From G965233625 sp965233625 (GTDB lineage: Bacteria > Planctomycetota > Planctomycetia > Pirellulales > Pirellulaceae), in assembly GCA_965233625.1 (NCBI GenBank), contig OZ247499.1, positions 2,232,001 through 2,296,000 of the forward strand: a stretch of 64,000 nt of DNA, in the 5' to 3' direction. Position 1 is the stretch's first letter. Every line of letters starts with the position of its first letter. Position numbers and translations under genes: made by a program. The notes beneath the pieces were generated by a model that saw only the letters and a list, made by a program, of their open reading frames with translations, did not search any database and was not told the DNA's origin. This document shows, in pieces, positions 26,962 to 35,142 of this stretch.

Positions 26962-26980
26962 ATTGAGAACGATTCTCAAT
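26962..26980 (-). promoter_or_regulatory. Fur-type operator of the HemP/PepSY/ApbE operon
   Basis: A perfect inverted repeat: ATTGAGAA, spacer CGA, TTCTCAAT. It closely matches the TGAGAATnnTTCTCA form of Fur boxes. It lies about 100 nt upstream of the first gene of the 26860-20968 operon and about 85 nt from the 3' end of the 27065 gene, so it can only serve the minus-strand operon. Repression under iron-replete conditions is the natural prediction. Zur or another Fur-family member cannot be excluded. Confidence 0.75.
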
Positions 26981-27064
26981 TTCACCCATTTCTACACGCT
27001 CTGCGCCGGACGTCAACCGTCCGAAGAAAAAAACTCGAAGCTGAGACGCCCGAGTCGTGCAATC

Positions 27065-30000
27065 TTAGTCGAAAGACTTGAGCAACTGACCGGCTGCCGC
27101 GGCGCGGTCCAGCGGCTTATCAACCGGAGTATCGTAAATCAGCATTGCATAAGAGAGACGGAAAGAGGCGCCACGACGCACCCAGGTTTTCACATACGGC
27201 TCGCGGCGTTCTTGAGGCTGCTTAGGGAACGGGTTGCAGACCACGACGCCGTAGTCCCGGGCGTGCAGCCAGCTTGGGCGAGGATTTTGCGGGCTCGGCG
27301 CTACCAGCACGCCAGCGCGACGGCCTCCGATCCGCCCCGAGTAGTCGAACCACTTTGCAGCCTTCCCCCAGATCTGTGCGCCGTTGCGTTCACCACGGTC
27401 GTTGACAATCATGCCGTTGCCACCCTGGACGCGGAGGGGTGAAGCGACGCGCAAGGCTAGTCCAGATTCCTCCTGATCGCCGAAGTAAAAATCCCGCTCC
27501 GTCGATTTGTACTCCGCTTCGATTTGAAGCAGCCATCCGGCAGGCGCCTTCCTGAACGTATAACGCGTGATCTCGTGACATATCACCAGCTTGCCGTCCT
27601 CGCTCATCAAACGGTTACGCACGGCGAACGATCCCGACGTTTTATCGCCGGCGGGCGGCTCGATGAATCCGTCGAATTTCGCTTTCGCTTGCAACCGCCA
27701 GTAGTCGTGGCCGTCAATATCGCCAAAGCTGATCCAGATGCCGGGGTGCATGACCGGGTGAATGATGCCATTCTCTGCACCGTATCCGGGATCAATATCT
27801 TCCGGCTTGCGCGGCGGGAAGTTGCGGGTGACCTGGATGCCGGCGGGCGTCATTACGTTCACCAGTGCCCGGCGGGAGAGCTGACCGTGACGTTTTAGAT
27901 AGGTGGCGATCCGCTGATCTCCCAGGTGAATGTCTATCTTGTCATTCTGATCACGGAACGAGAATCCTGCGCGGTCGCCCACGACTTTCTGCGTGAGCAG
28001 CCAGGCGGCAATGTCGGCAATCTGTTGCGAGGACATCATCTTTGCGAAGCCCGCCGGCATAGGCGAAAGTTTTGAACCGATGCGATCTTCGATGTCCTTC
28101 TTATCAATGACGGTGACCACCGCTTCACTGCTAACCAGCTTGATAGAACGACCGGTTTCTTCGATGACGGCGCCGGAATAGATCTCGCCCTCCGTCGTCA
28201 CCACCTGCTGCTGCGCAAACCCTTCCGTGATGACCTTGCTCGGTTCCAGGATCGACTCAATCAGCACCTCTGGCGACTTCGCGCGTGCACCTATGTCGGC
28301 AAGGTCCGGCCCCAGCACACCGCCCAGCCCTTCCATGCGATGACACTTCACACAGCCCGCTCCCCGTGGGTGCAGAAACAGTTCGCGGCCGCGCTGCGCA
28401 TCGGCGGTCGCCATTTTCTTCATCACCTGCTCCATCGTTGCAGCCCTCTCGCCAACATCAGGCTGCAAGATCTTACGATCGAAGATCACGATGTAGTTGC
28501 CGCGGGCCGACGCAGTGGCGGGGTTGTTCGTATTGCCTCCCAGCACAATACGTCCGGCGGGAAAGCTCTTGCGATACAGCCGGAAGTCCGCATCGGAGGC
28601 CTTCAATGTGAGTTCGGTATCCTGGAAACCACCTGCCTGTCCGGTTTTCATCCACCCAAGCGGCGCGTTGACGCGGACATCGACGCCGACGATCAAGTCA
28701 CAGGCTTCGGAAGAATCCATCGATAGCCAGGCGTTTCCTGCTGAACGGTCGTCGTTGTTCGCAGTTCGTAGAAACGGCAGACCGGCCAGACGCCGGGGCA
28801 CGTGAGAGATGGAATAGGTGCGATCCGTGTAATACGGTTTTCCCACAGCGAGTCCCGTCCAGTCAAAATCGTATTTCAGACCGCTGGGAGTCTTTGCATT
28901 GTTGACGAAGGCGCGGTGCCGGTACGGCTGCACGAGGCGGATATCGTACGCCGCGGATGCAAACTGGCTCCCGCCTGTGTTGCCGCGATTGACCGCCACA
29001 CGCAATGTCGCTTTGCGAGTAAGGCGAATAGGCCCGCCCACCCGTGGAGAAGTGTACGTTGGCAGCGAACCATCAAGCGTGAACGTCAGGAAAACGCCTC
29101 TGACGGGCGTCTTAACGCTGACATTGACTGGCCCGGCATACTCGCCTGGTGGTGGATCGAACTGCACCAGCGGTTCGGCTTTACCTGTCTTTGCCAGCCA
29201 GTCGTTCGTCAGACGGGCGACGCGCGGATCAGCATCGCTGCGAAGCGGAATCGCTTCTTCGCCGCTGATTGCATCTTCGTGAAAGAGGCCCAACAGCATT
29301 GCGAGCCGGACACCGGCGCGTTCGTCTTTCAACCATGATTTCCGCTGCGCTGGGCTGGCCAGATCACGCAGCGAATTCCACGTCGCATAAAACACAACGC
29401 GATCTTTCTCGCCCGCCGCAAGTTGTAGTAGGTCGGCCGTCCACTGCTTCTGAGAGGCTTGCCAGATCGCTTGCACAGCCGCATGACGCAGACGCGGGTG
29501 GTGGCTAGAAAGCAGAGTACGGACGGCGCCGGGCAGATGCTCTATCTCTTCAAACTGGCGGACGCGGTGCGCCAGGATGCGGACGCATTGAATCCGCGTG
29601 ATCAACGGGGCGGCGGCGTCGCCCGCTTTCGCTGCCAGATATGCGTCAGTCTCCGGCGCCGGCGAAAATCGCCCCAGAGTCCAAAGTGCCCAGGTCTGGC
29701 TGGCCGTGCTCAGATCGCCATTATCAAGCTGAGCCCGCAGAAACTTTCTCGCTGGCTCGCCACGCCGTAGCAATTCGTGCTGGGCGCCGACCCGCCACGC
29801 TGCAACATCGCTGCCAAGATCATCGAGCAACTGTTTCAACGACCACTTACTCAGCGGCAGGTTCCGATGCTCACCCTGCCACCGGCTTAGCGGATTGGCG
29901 GCGTAGCGGATGCGGTAAACACGGCCGGCGTCGACCTGCTTCCCCTTTTCGATCGTAGCGCCGTACGCGTGACCCCAACTTAGGATGTACAACGCCCCAT

Positions 30001-31165
30001 CCGGCCCCACTTCAATATCGGTCGGGTCGAATACACGGCCGGAACTCGCTGGCAGCGACCGGCCGCCACCGGCGTGCGCGAACACAGGCGGAAAACCACC
30101 CTGGCACTTCATGTGGGCGCCGTCCCACTGGGGCCGGCAAGCGTACACTTCACGCCGCATCCAGTCATTCACAAAGAAGAGATTGCGGTACTTCTCTGGA
30201 AACTGCTTCGCGTGATAGTGAATCACGCCAGCGCCCGATCCTTCGAACAGCGGCGTGCTGGCGGGAACCGTGGGCAGGTGATCTTTGCCCGTCCAGTGAA
30301 AACTCCACGGGTGGCCCCAGCCGAAATGGGCGCCGTGGAAAGGGGCGAAGATCTTATCGCCCCCGGTCTGGTCGTTGTCCGTACCCAGCCAGTTAAATCC
30401 GTCATCGAACGTGATATCCCATGGATTGCGGAATCCACGAGCCACGATTTCAAGGTTGCGGGCAAAGAGCCTGCCATCGTGATACGGGTCGCAACGCAGA
30501 ATACCACCCTGCTGTCCCCAGTCATCCTGGGGCGTGTGATACTTCCGCCGGTAGTTGTCCCGCGTGTACGATTCGATGTCTGTGTAGTCCGGCGCCCCTT
30601 CCGGCGACGGCAGGCCCCAGAGGTCACGAAACGCCTTGGGGGCAAGCTGATCCAGCCGGTTGTACCCCTTCGAGTTGCCCTTCGACATATAAAGCTTGCC
30701 ATCGGGGCCAAAGTTCAACCCATGCAACGAGTGTTCCAGGTTGCCCAACCCCGTGTAGACGCGGAAATACTTATCCGCCACGCCGTCGGCATCTGTATCG
30801 CGGACAACGGTCAAGTCGGGAGCATTGGCAACCCACAGGTCGTCCCCATGCCAGGCGATCCCCTGCACGCTGTTGAAACCGTGTGCGAATGTCTGCCGCC
30901 GGTCGGCCGCTCCATCGCCATCGTCGTCGATCAGCATGTCAATGCGGTCGCCGGGCGTGTCTGGCGTGGGGCCCCTCCACTGCGGACCCTGGGCGACGAA
31001 TAACCGCCCGCGCCGGTCGAATGCCATTACACACGGATTGCTGACGAGCGGCTCCCGGGCCACCAAATCAACGGCAAAGCCTTCAGGAACAACCGGGAGG
31101 TCGTCCGCCTCCACAGCTGCCAGTGGCGTCGCGGACAGAAACAGAAGAATAACAAGCATTCTCAT
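27065..31165 (-). CDS. Membrane-bound-dehydrogenase / HEAT / cytochrome c / DUF6807 fusion protein
   Basis: A secreted 1366-residue multidomain protein. The order is: signal peptide; a PQQ-dehydrogenase-like propeller of the planctomycete membrane-bound-dehydrogenase type (about 25-440; PEGFAVDLVAREP, GLNFGPDGKLYMSKGN, DPTDIEVGPDGALYI); HEAT-like helices (about 450-660); a chitobiase-C-like beta domain (about 680-750; FTLDGSLPTYTSP); an NPCBM-like region; a PVC-type heme domain with CVKCH near 940 (GRELF..GC..CH, GP.LADIGA); and a C-terminal DUF6807 (PmoA-like) domain (about 1040-1360). DUF6807 at the end of such a protein is unusual. Probably an extracytoplasmic oxidoreductase acting on a carbohydrate. 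It overlaps the LacI gene by 4 bp. Confidence 0.85.
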   Translation of the reverse strand: MRMLVILLFLSATPLAAVEADDLPVVPEGFAVDLVAREPLVSNPCVMAFDRRGRLFVAQGPQWRGPTPDTPGDRIDMLIDDDGDGAADRRQTFAHGFNSVQGIAWHGDDLWVANAPDLTVVRDTDADGVADKYFRVYTGLGNLEHSLHGLNFGPDGKLYMSKGNSKGYNRLDQLAPKAFRDLWGLPSPEGAPDYTDIESYTRDNYRRKYHTPQDDWGQQGGILRCDPYHDGRLFARNLEIVARGFRNPWDITFDDGFNWLGTDNDQTGGDKIFAPFHGAHFGWGHPWSFHWTGKDHLPTVPASTPLFEGSGAGVIHYHAKQFPEKYRNLFFVNDWMRREVYACRPQWDGAHMKCQGGFPPVFAHAGGGRSLPASSGRVFDPTDIEVGPDGALYILSWGHAYGATIEKGKQVDAGRVYRIRYAANPLSRWQGEHRNLPLSKWSLKQLLDDLGSDVAAWRVGAQHELLRRGEPARKFLRAQLDNGDLSTASQTWALWTLGRFSPAPETDAYLAAKAGDAAAPLITRIQCVRILAHRVRQFEEIEHLPGAVRTLLSSHHPRLRHAAVQAIWQASQKQWTADLLQLAAGEKDRVVFYATWNSLRDLASPAQRKSWLKDERAGVRLAMLLGLFHEDAISGEEAIPLRSDADPRVARLTNDWLAKTGKAEPLVQFDPPPGEYAGPVNVSVKTPVRGVFLTFTLDGSLPTYTSPRVGGPIRLTRKATLRVAVNRGNTGGSQFASAAYDIRLVQPYRHRAFVNNAKTPSGLKYDFDWTGLAVGKPYYTDRTYSISHVPRRLAGLPFLRTANNDDRSAGNAWLSMDSSEACDLIVGVDVRVNAPLGWMKTGQAGGFQDTELTLKASDADFRLYRKSFPAGRIVLGGNTNNPATASARGNYIVIFDRKILQPDVGERAATMEQVMKKMATADAQRGRELFLHPRGAGCVKCHRMEGLGGVLGPDLADIGARAKSPEVLIESILEPSKVITEGFAQQQVVTTEGEIYSGAVIEETGRSIKLVSSEAVVTVIDKKDIEDRIGSKLSPMPAGFAKMMSSQQIADIAAWLLTQKVVGDRAGFSFRDQNDKIDIHLGDQRIATYLKRHGQLSRRALVNVMTPAGIQVTRNFPPRKPEDIDPGYGAENGIIHPVMHPGIWISFGDIDGHDYWRLQAKAKFDGFIEPPAGDKTSGSFAVRNRLMSEDGKLVICHEITRYTFRKAPAGWLLQIEAEYKSTERDFYFGDQEESGLALRVASPLRVQGGNGMIVNDRGERNGAQIWGKAAKWFDYSGRIGGRRAGVLVAPSPQNPRPSWLHARDYGVVVCNPFPKQPQERREPYVKTWVRRGASFRLSYAMLIYDTPVDKPLDRAAAAGQLLKSFD

Positions 31166-32235
31166 CGCGAATCTTCTCCAACCGTCGCAACAGAAGTTCC
31201 TTCCACAAGGCGTGGCTGCACAGATACGGTCACAGCCGGCGAGTCCGGGTGTGAGAGCCGCCAGATCAGTTGCTCAACCGCCTGACGCCCGACCTGTTCA
31301 GCGTCAATGTCGATCGTGGTGACCTTCGGGTACAACCCCGTAAGCAACGGCAGCTCATTGTTACATGAAATAACACTGATATCTTTACCAATTTGCACCC
31401 CGCGACGGGCGCATGCCCGGTACACCATCGCAGTGATGCAATCGGCTGGGCAAAACACGGCGGTCGGCTTGGTACGAAGCTTAAGCAGCTTCCCCATGAG
31501 CTTATCCACAAGCTCAATGTCGTTGACAGGTTGTAGCGGCAGAGTCCAGTTAGCACTCGTTCCGAACACGTTCTCGACTTTGGCGCCATGTTGGGTCGCA
31601 TGCCACGTAAAGCTCGCACACCGCTGGCCGAGGGTAACGTGATCAGGCTTGGGGTCTAGAATAGCGATCCGCCGGTGACCGCGTTTAAGCAGAAACTCCG
31701 CCGCAAGACGACCCACTTCCGCGTCGTTTGATTCAACCGCGTCACCCCAGTCGGCGCCGTGAGGCCGCCCTAAGAACCAGACGGTGGGAATCTGTCTTAG
31801 CCTTCTAATCAGCAGCCGATCCGCCGATTCGATCAGATTCCCCTGCAACGCCCCCTTCACCAACAGACCATGAATCGATTGGCTCGCGAATGCCTCGGGG
31901 ACGCCATCGATACGCGGCAGATCAGCGAACAGAACATTCGCCCCAGCGGCCGAAAGTGCGGACTCGGCGCCGTGAATGCCACAGGCAACCGAAGGCAGAC
32001 TTGCCAGTGAACGGTCCATGCCCATGAGCAGCAACGCTACATTCTTGCGGACCAGCTCACGTCCATTGACTGGCGTCTTCCGTCGCCTCAGGCGCGAATA
32101 GCCGAGCTGCTCAACGGCTTGCATCACGCGTCTTGCCGTATCATCGGCAACATTGGGCTCGCCGCTAAGCACCCTGCTCACGGTGCCGGTCGAAACCGCA
32201 GCCACTTTCGCCACGTCCTTTACAGTTGCCGGCAT
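31162..32235 (-). CDS. LacI family transcriptional regulator
   Basis: A 357-residue LacI-type regulator. The N-terminal HTH (TVKDVAKVAAVSTGTVSRVL) and hinge (ARRVMQAVEQLGYS) are followed by a periplasmic-binding-protein-like effector domain. Its end has the usual TTIDIDAEQVGRQAVEQL pattern. It is translated in overlap with the dehydrogenase/DUF6807 gene, so that gene is probably its main target. A palindrome in the upstream promoter suggests autoregulation. The inducer is presumably a sugar or glycoside; its identity cannot be read from sequence. Confidence 0.95.
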   Translation of the reverse strand: MPATVKDVAKVAAVSTGTVSRVLSGEPNVADDTARRVMQAVEQLGYSRLRRRKTPVNGRELVRKNVALLLMGMDRSLASLPSVACGIHGAESALSAAGANVLFADLPRIDGVPEAFASQSIHGLLVKGALQGNLIESADRLLIRRLRQIPTVWFLGRPHGADWGDAVESNDAEVGRLAAEFLLKRGHRRIAILDPKPDHVTLGQRCASFTWHATQHGAKVENVFGTSANWTLPLQPVNDIELVDKLMGKLLKLRTKPTAVFCPADCITAMVYRACARRGVQIGKDISVISCNNELPLLTGLYPKVTTIDIDAEQVGRQAVEQLIWRLSHPDSPAVTVSVQPRLVEGTSVATVGEDSR

Positions 32236-32279
32236 TTATCTCTCCACCCCATTGGATGAATCAGTTGTTGACAATAATC

Positions 32280-32308
32280 AATGTATTTCATTGAAATAAC
32301 TGCTGCAA
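32280..32308 (-). promoter_or_regulatory. Promoter of the lacI-type/dehydrogenase operon
   Basis: On the minus strand TTGCAG (32308-32303) and TACATT (32285-32280) are separated by exactly 17 nt, a sigma-70-like arrangement 45 nt upstream of the LacI start. The palindrome at 32284-32298 lies in the spacer. Confidence 0.45.
32284..32298. promoter_or_regulatory. Candidate LacI operator
   Basis: A perfect 7-1-7 inverted repeat TATTTCA-T-TGAAATA located within the promoter spacer upstream of the LacI gene. Binding there would block RNA polymerase, fitting negative autoregulation. Typical LacI operators have a central CG, which this site lacks, so the assignment is moderate. Confidence 0.5.
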
Positions 32309-32478
32309 GTCTTGAAGCCCGTGAAACCGCACGCCCCAATTACGCCAGCCGTAGATACCGGCATGTTTCACCGAAGCGATCACGGATGGAGAGCGTTATT
32401 CCCAGTGCATCACAAAGTCTGGATATTTCCGGGAATATCTCAAAATGGTGGCAGGTTTAGCTTCTGGGCCGGATAGTA

Positions 32479-33024
32479 ATGTGCATGAACAACGAAGAAA
32501 CACCATTTGAACTGACCGAGCCTGGGTTTCTGACACTCTTTGTCAGGCATGAGCTCGCGCTCCGCATATATGCCCGGACAATCCTGCCCGACTGGGACCT
32601 GGTGGACGAGGCGCTGCAGGAGGCCAGTGTGACCATGTGGCAGAAGCGGGGGCAACTGGAAGACGCCGGTGGCTTTCTGCCGTGGGCCAAAGTCATTCTG
32701 CGTTTTAAGTGCCTGCGACAACTGGAACTGCTTCGCGCCCGCAGGCCACTTCTTACCGAAGCGATGCTCAACACGCTTGCTGACCGCGAAGAGAGCCGCC
32801 AGCAAACCTCACGGGAACGCGAAGTGGCTTTTCAAACCTGTCTGGATCTGTTTCCGGAAGAGCACCGCGAACTGCTACTGGCCCCGCATCGTTCGACATG
32901 CAGTGTGGTTGAACTCGCCCGGCAGCGGAGCAGGACGGCGAACTCGCTTTATAAGTTGCTCGGGCGTCTGCGCGAACAACTCGCGGGGTGCATCCGCGGC
33001 CGGACCGCAGCAGAGGCGACCTAA
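32479..33024 (+). CDS. ECF-like sigma factor, Rhodopirellula/Verrucomicrobium type
   Basis: A 181-residue sigma-70 family protein. Region 2 is recognisable in VRHELALRIYARTILPDWDLVDEALQEASVTMWQK, where the helix that contacts the -10 element normally lies. Region 4 is LFPEEHRELL..L..RSTCSVVELARQRSRTANSLYKLLGRLREQL. The first codon could be ATG 32479 or ATG 32485. The next gene, 2 nt downstream, is an anti-sigma-like membrane protein. The operon continues with EF-hand, DUF1592 and DUF1552 genes, which are plausible targets of this factor. Confidence 0.88.
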   Translation: MCMNNEETPFELTEPGFLTLFVRHELALRIYARTILPDWDLVDEALQEASVTMWQKRGQLEDAGGFLPWAKVILRFKCLRQLELLRARRPLLTEAMLNTLADREESRQQTSREREVAFQTCLDLFPEEHRELLLAPHRSTCSVVELARQRSRTANSLYKLLGRLREQLAGCIRGRTAAEAT

Positions 33025-33026
33025 CG

Positions 33027-34331
33027 ATGAATTCGAACGAAATGATCCAGCGTTATCTGCTTGGTGTCGCTTCCAGTGAGGAAGTCCAGGAGCTTGAGAA
33101 TCGCCTTCTCCACGATGAGCAGCTTCAGGACGAATACCTACAGCAAGTGGAGCTCGACACACTCCTGCGGCGGGAAGCGCAATCCGGGGTCAGGATCGAC
33201 AGTGCGCAACGTGCTTCTCATGCAGGCGAGCGGAAACCTGGTAGACGGTATTGGCCCGGCATCTGGAAATGGGCGACCGGAATCGTGACGCTGGCTTCCA
33301 CCGTATTGCTGACGCTGCTGATTGTCAGTCCTACGATGAAGAACACGGCACTGGCGTATCCGTCGCTTGGTGAAGTGGTCGTAAAGGTGCCTTGGGCGGA
33401 ACAGAATATCTGGGCGGCAGCCGGTCGCGGCGATCTCCTGGAACTTCGCCGGGAGCTACGGAAGAATCCGGCTGTCGACGCCCGGCTGCATAACGAGCTA
33501 ACGCCATTGCACGTCGCCACATTGTACAACCGGGTCGAAGCGGTAGAGCTTCTTCTTGAACGAGGGGCGGACGTCACGATCACCGATAGCCGGGGAAACA
33601 CGGCTCTGCACGTTGCATCTTTCTGGGGCTACGAACAGTTAGTAGAGGTTCTACTGAAAGCTGGCGCAAGCCCGGCTGTGCGCAACCAGCTAGGTTTCAC
33701 TTCCAGCGATCTAGTCGCGATCGAGTGGAGTCCAGGACTGCAGAAATGCTACCGCCAGCTAAAACAGGATTTGAAGATCCCCGCGGATCTTGCCCAGATC
33801 GAAGCGGCACGGCCGAATATCCGCCAGTTGCTGGTTGAAGTGGCTCACAATGACGCTGGCGGGAGACCACCGGTCAGCATCTGGCAAGCCGTTGTGACCG
33901 GAAATGCACGCGCCGTCGAGCAACATATTGCCGCCGGGACGGATTTGAATAAGGCGGAAGATCTTGGTGGCAGCACGCCCCTGATGCTCGCAGCCATTTA
34001 CGGACACCGGGGAATCGGCACCAGACTCATCGCCGCCGGAGCGGATCTAGAACTGCAGAACAAACCGGGTGACACGGCTTTGTATCAGGCATGTTTCTTC
34101 TGCCAGCCTGAAATGGTTGAACTGCTGCTGAAGGCTGGCGCCAGTCCCGACCGGCGTAACAAGCACGGTCTTACACCACTGAACGCCGTCACGCTTCCAT
34201 TGGATGACGGCCTACAGGCGGTCTATGCACATGTCTACAACCTGGTTGGTCTCGAATTCGATATCGAACACGTCAGAGCCACGCGCCCACGTATTGCTGC
34301 AATCCTAAACACATTCCGTCCTGATCGTTGA
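33027..34331 (+). CDS. Anti-sigma-like membrane protein with ankyrin repeats
   Basis: From ATG 33027, just after the sigma stop, the product of about 434 residues has an acidic helical N-terminal domain (MIQRYLLGVASSEEVQELENRL) of the kind that binds ECF sigma factors. One transmembrane helix follows near residues 85-110 (WATGIVTLASTVLLTLLIV), then an extracytoplasmic part with at least four ankyrin repeats (LTPLHVATLYNRVEAVELLL; NTALHVASFWGYEQLVEVLL; STPLMLAAIYGH; DTALYQACFFCQPEMVELLL). It presumably senses an envelope signal through the ankyrin region and controls the adjacent sigma factor. Ankyrin repeats as sensor domain are unusual. Confidence 0.8.
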   Translation: MNSNEMIQRYLLGVASSEEVQELENRLLHDEQLQDEYLQQVELDTLLRREAQSGVRIDSAQRASHAGERKPGRRYWPGIWKWATGIVTLASTVLLTLLIVSPTMKNTALAYPSLGEVVVKVPWAEQNIWAAAGRGDLLELRRELRKNPAVDARLHNELTPLHVATLYNRVEAVELLLERGADVTITDSRGNTALHVASFWGYEQLVEVLLKAGASPAVRNQLGFTSSDLVAIEWSPGLQKCYRQLKQDLKIPADLAQIEAARPNIRQLLVEVAHNDAGGRPPVSIWQAVVTGNARAVEQHIAAGTDLNKAEDLGGSTPLMLAAIYGHRGIGTRLIAAGADLELQNKPGDTALYQACFFCQPEMVELLLKAGASPDRRNKHGLTPLNAVTLPLDDGLQAVYAHVYNLVGLEFDIEHVRATRPRIAAILNTFRPDR

Positions 34332-34366
34332 TCTATCAGAACTCTTGCAAGCAGGAAACCAATCAA

Positions 34367-35071
34367 ATGAAGCCCTTTCAGATGATGCACAACACGCGAT
34401 CCAGGATGCTGATCAACGGACTGCTGTGCCTGATTGCCGCGGCGCCATGTGGGCACGCACTGGCCGGCGACATTGAGGCTGTGAGTGCACGTCTCAAAGC
34501 TGCCAGCGCGAAGTCCAGGGCTTCCGTGGAAGCGGAGTACGCAAACAGTAAGGACAAGCAGTTGCGAATCCTAGCTCAATGGCACAAGGCGAAAGAGCGG
34601 GTGCTTACTAAGGCGGTCGCCGATGGTGAGATCTCGGAAAAGGAAGCGGATTTTCTGCGGGTCGAGATCATCAAAGTCGAATCAGGCGGACTGGCAGCTC
34701 CCGCGGGCGAATCCACAAAGCTTATAACCGCAGCACAACTCGTGAAGTCGATGGACAAGAACGGCGATGGCCGAATCTCGCGGACCGAAGCATCCGAAGA
34801 GCTGAAAATGTTCTTCGAACACTACGATCTCAATAAGAACGGCAAAATTGACGAGAAGGAAGCCGCCCCCATCGCCAGCTATGTGAACCGCGAAAAACCC
34901 GGCAGCAAAGGCCTCTCGGCACAACAGATCATCAGCTTGCTAGACCGCAACGCCGACGGCAAGCTCAGCAAAGATGAAGCGTCGAAGGAGATCAAGCCAT
35001 ACTTCGAGTACATCGACAAGAACCAGGATGGATTGATTGACGCCGTTGAAGCGAAGGTGATGGAGAAGTGA
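34367..35071 (+). CDS. Exported EF-hand protein with four calcium-binding loops
   Basis: From ATG 34367 (CAGGAAA 7 nt upstream) the product has a signal peptide ending near GHALAGD, a helical region, and four EF-hand loops in two pairs: DKNGDGRISRTE, DLNKNGKIDEKE, DRNADGKLSKDE and DKNQDGLIDAVE. All keep Asp at position 1, Gly at 6 and Glu at 12. It is probably a periplasmic calcium-binding protein. It sits between the anti-sigma-like gene and the DUF1592 cytochrome gene. Confidence 0.88.
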   Translation: MKPFQMMHNTRSRMLINGLLCLIAAAPCGHALAGDIEAVSARLKAASAKSRASVEAEYANSKDKQLRILAQWHKAKERVLTKAVADGEISEKEADFLRVEIIKVESGGLAAPAGESTKLITAAQLVKSMDKNGDGRISRTEASEELKMFFEHYDLNKNGKIDEKEAAPIASYVNREKPGSKGLSAQQIISLLDRNADGKLSKDEASKEIKPYFEYIDKNQDGLIDAVEAKVMEK

Positions 35072-35142
35072 TGCGGCGCGGGAAGTTTGCGTTGCCTTTC
35101 AGGTATTTTCCCAATCCTATACTTCGCTTTCACCTGTTGGAA

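Noticed and set aside
30074..31003. A 309-codon plus-strand open frame opposite the dehydrogenase fusion
   Set aside because: It is antisense to a gene with clear propeller motifs and shows no recognisable domain.
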